Source of the DNA: Bacillus thuringiensis | Lineage (GTDB): Bacteria > Bacillota > Bacilli > Bacillales > Bacillaceae_G | Direction of reading: 5' to 3' | Length of the DNA stretch: 64,000 bases | Assembly: GCF_001182785.1 (NCBI RefSeq) | Contig: NZ_CP012099.1 | Span: 302,501-366,500 of the forward strand | In this document: positions 62,525 through 64,000 of the stretch, in pieces | Position numbering within the stretch: position 1 is the first letter of the stretch | Layout: every line of letters begins with the position of its first letter | The notes under the pieces: model-generated | What the model saw: the letters and a program-made list of their open reading frames with translations, nothing else | Database searches by the model: none | What the model was told of the DNA's origin: nothing | Program-made: the position numbers and the translations under genes

Positions 62525-63640
62525 TTGAAAACATTAGAACTACAAGAGCGCTTAACGGAGATTTTTCAGCATTTACACGAAAACCCTGAAGTAAGTTGGA
62601 AAGAATATGAAACGACAGCGTATATTACTGACTTTTTAAAAGAAGAAGGAATTTCATATAGAACATTTGATGATTGTCCAGGTGTAATTGCTGAGATTGG
62701 AGGCGGGAATCCAGTTATTGCGATTCGTGCTGATATGGATGCACTTTGGCAAGAAGTAGATGGAGAATTTAAAGCGAACCATTCATGTGGTCATGATGCT
62801 CATATGACTATTGTAATGGGACTTATTTTACAATTGAAAAATATGAGATGGAAAAATGGTACGGTTAGATTTATTTTTCAGCCGGCAGAAGAGAAGGGTA
62901 ATGGTGCTTTGAAGATGGTGGAGAAAGGTGCTGTAGATGATGCTGATTTCTTATTTGGTGTCCATCTAAGACCGATTGAAGAACTATCTTTGAAACAAGC
63001 AGCCTCATCTATTCGCCATGGAGCAGCAGGATTTTTAGAGGGTATGATTCATGGGGAGGATGCACACGGGGCAAGACCACACCAAGGTGTGAATGCAATT
63101 GATGTCATTTCCATGATTAATATCGGTTTGAAAAATATTTGGCTGCCACCGCAAAGTTCTTATTCAGTAAAAATGACGAGATGCCAAGCTGGTGGTGATA
63201 ATTTAAATATTATTCCGGGAAATGGTCATTTCAGTTTAGATGTAAGAGCAGAGAGTAATATACTATTAGAAGAATTAAAGAAAAAGATTGAGCATGTCAT
63301 AGAATCAGCAGCATCGATGGGATCAAAAACTTCATACGAATGGATGGATCTTGCACCAGGAGCGGAGGTTTCTGAAGAAGCAGAGCGCTTTATGCGTAAA
63401 GGTATTCTCGAAGCGTATGGGGAAGAGAGATGTACGGGACCGCTCTATACGACGGGAAGCGATGATTTCCATTACTATACAGTCAAAAGACCACATTTAA
63501 AAGCTGTCATGCTTGGACTAGGAGCAAACCTACAACCTGGATTACACCATCCGTATATGAGGTTTGATCATAGTTGTATTATGGATGGGGTAGAAATATT
63601 GAAACAAACTGTATTGAAAGTGTTAGAAGACAGGGGCTAG
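62525..63640 (+). CDS. M20-family amidohydrolase
   Basis: This 371-residue zinc aminoacylase/amidohydrolase of family M20 (YxeP/AmhX-like) has IAIRADMDALW, the metal-site SCGHDAHMT, the catalytic QPAEEKGNGA, the dimerisation-domain HGARPHQGVNAID and the C-terminal LHHPYMRFDHS. It removes acyl groups from N-acyl amino acids or peptides; in this block an N-acyl-L-amino acid from the racemase is the natural guess. Translation starts at TTG with GAAGGAG upstream. The stop lies within its terminator stem. Confidence 0.88.
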   Translation: MKTLELQERLTEIFQHLHENPEVSWKEYETTAYITDFLKEEGISYRTFDDCPGVIAEIGGGNPVIAIRADMDALWQEVDGEFKANHSCGHDAHMTIVMGLILQLKNMRWKNGTVRFIFQPAEEKGNGALKMVEKGAVDDADFLFGVHLRPIEELSLKQAASSIRHGAAGFLEGMIHGEDAHGARPHQGVNAIDVISMINIGLKNIWLPPQSSYSVKMTRCQAGGDNLNIIPGNGHFSLDVRAESNILLEELKKKIEHVIESAASMGSKTSYEWMDLAPGAEVSEEAERFMRKGILEAYGEERCTGPLYTTGSDDFHYYTVKRPHLKAVMLGLGANLQPGLHHPYMRFDHSCIMDGVEILKQTVLKVLEDRG

Positions 63641-63657
63641 AGAGCTCCTGTTTTTTT
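63630..63657 (+). terminator. Terminator of the M20 gene
   Basis: ACAGGGGCT / AGCTCCTGT (one G-T pair) with an AGAG loop followed by seven T. The stop codon TAG is in the loop side. Confidence 0.9.
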
Positions 63658-63660
63658 GTC

Positions 63661-63799
63661 GTGAATTGTCGGCAAATCGATATATTTGAAAAACCGTTGA
63701 TATATTTTGAGTTATGATAGATATATTGAGAAAATCGTTGATATATTTGAAGTTACGATAGATATATTAAGAAAATCGTTAATATAATTTCACGTACCT
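63661..63799 (+). repeat. 41-bp tandem repeat array, right copy
   Basis: The repeat AAYCGTTRATATAWTTT-like start occurs at 63692, 63733 and 63774, again exactly 41 bp apart. It begins with AAATCGATATATTTGAAA and ends with ATATAATTTCACGTACC, the same order as the left copy at 57421. The two arrays are direct repeats about 6.2 kb apart. Confidence 0.88.
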
Positions 63800-63874
63800 G
63801 TTAATTTGATAAAAAATGAGCCTCCAGTATATGGTGTATAATAATAAGTACCATTTTTTAATAGGAGAAAACGA

Positions 63875-64000
63875 ATGAACGAACAATATTACGATGCAGT
63901 TTTACATATAAAAACAGTCGGTGAGCAAAAAGGATTTAACAAGTCTATGCATTATCACCGTTATGAACCGACGCCATATAGCGGATTAGATGAGTTACTG
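63875..64000 (+). CDS. Start of a gene cut by the window end
   Basis: Only 42 codons are visible: MNEQYYDAVLHIKTVGEQKG, then FNKSMHYHRYEPTPYSGLDELL. ATAGGAG precedes the ATG, and a TATAAT at 63837 may be its -10. The start resembles small SAM-dependent methyltransferases of Bacillus, but too little is present to be sure. Confidence 0.7.
   Translation, partial: MNEQYYDAVLHIKTVGEQKGFNKSMHYHRYEPTPYSGLDELL

Overview
The window looks like chromosome of a Bacillus cereus-group bacterium. The DNA is AT-rich, ribosome-binding sites are strong AGGAGG types, and the gene order is rrn - pur - pcrB/pcrA/ligA - gatCAB - gab. It also has a guanine riboswitch, a SAM riboswitch, a sigma-54 gab promoter and dispersed intergenic repeats of the kind common in this group. 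The species cannot be fixed from sequence alone.

Layout. 1-3452: end of an rRNA operon (16S 3' end, 23S, 5S, terminator; no tRNA in the spacers). 3463-3960: a decayed membrane-protein gene on the minus strand. 3924-17343: the complete purine biosynthesis operon purEKBCSQLFMNHD. It starts with a PurR-box-like pair, a sigma-A promoter and a guanine riboswitch with its terminator. Internal hairpins lie between purB/purC, purF/purM and purH/purD, the last next to a structured repeat. 17401-21214: an MFS transporter divergent from a LysR regulator, an SPFH protein paired with a 54-aa ribbon-helix-helix protein, and a DUF2892 protein. 21338-27739: the pcrB-pcrA-ligA-camS unit. 27800-31088: a TSUP permease, rocA with a cre site, a possible small RNA, and an isochorismatase-like hydrolase. 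31269-34279: SAM-riboswitch-controlled metNIQ. 34278-36762: a minus-strand group of MarR regulator, ArsA-like ATPase with a 63-aa partner, and an HXXEE membrane protein. 36962-42025: a YiaA-like protein, gatCAB, and dgkB behind a translated short upstream ORF. 42152-47745: a HAD hydrolase, the sigma-54-dependent gabT-gabR-gabD cluster and an SMR transporter whose start site is buried in a hairpin. 47748-53088: a repeat, M29 aminopeptidase, lipoprotein polysaccharide deacetylase, two uncharacterised small genes, and nupC under a second guanine riboswitch. 53218-57417: rlmCD-like, dus, DUF1456 and YgjP-like genes. 57421-63799: a block bracketed by two directly oriented 41-bp tandem-repeat arrays. 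It holds a GNAT acyltransferase, an N-succinyl-amino-acid-racemase-like enolase-superfamily enzyme, an unusual three-part regulator, an NhaC antiporter and an M20 amidohydrolase. 63875-64000: start of a further gene.

How the genes work together. De novo purine synthesis and nucleoside uptake (nupC) both carry guanine-sensing leaders, so both should fall when guanine is plentiful. rocA, gabTRD and the racemase/amidohydrolase block all handle amino-acid carbon: proline/arginine via glutamate semialdehyde, GABA to succinate, and probably D-amino acids via N-acyl intermediates. PcrA and LigA serve DNA repair and replication. GatCAB makes Gln-tRNA(Gln)/Asn-tRNA(Asn).

The most unusual observations are five. 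The repeat-bounded racemase block carries its odd regulator. PurF has Tyr in place of one iron-sulfur cysteine. MarR and the ArsA-like ATPase share an operator-like motif. dgkB has a short coupled upstream ORF. An 11-bp-phased operator-like palindrome precedes the SPFH/RHH pair.
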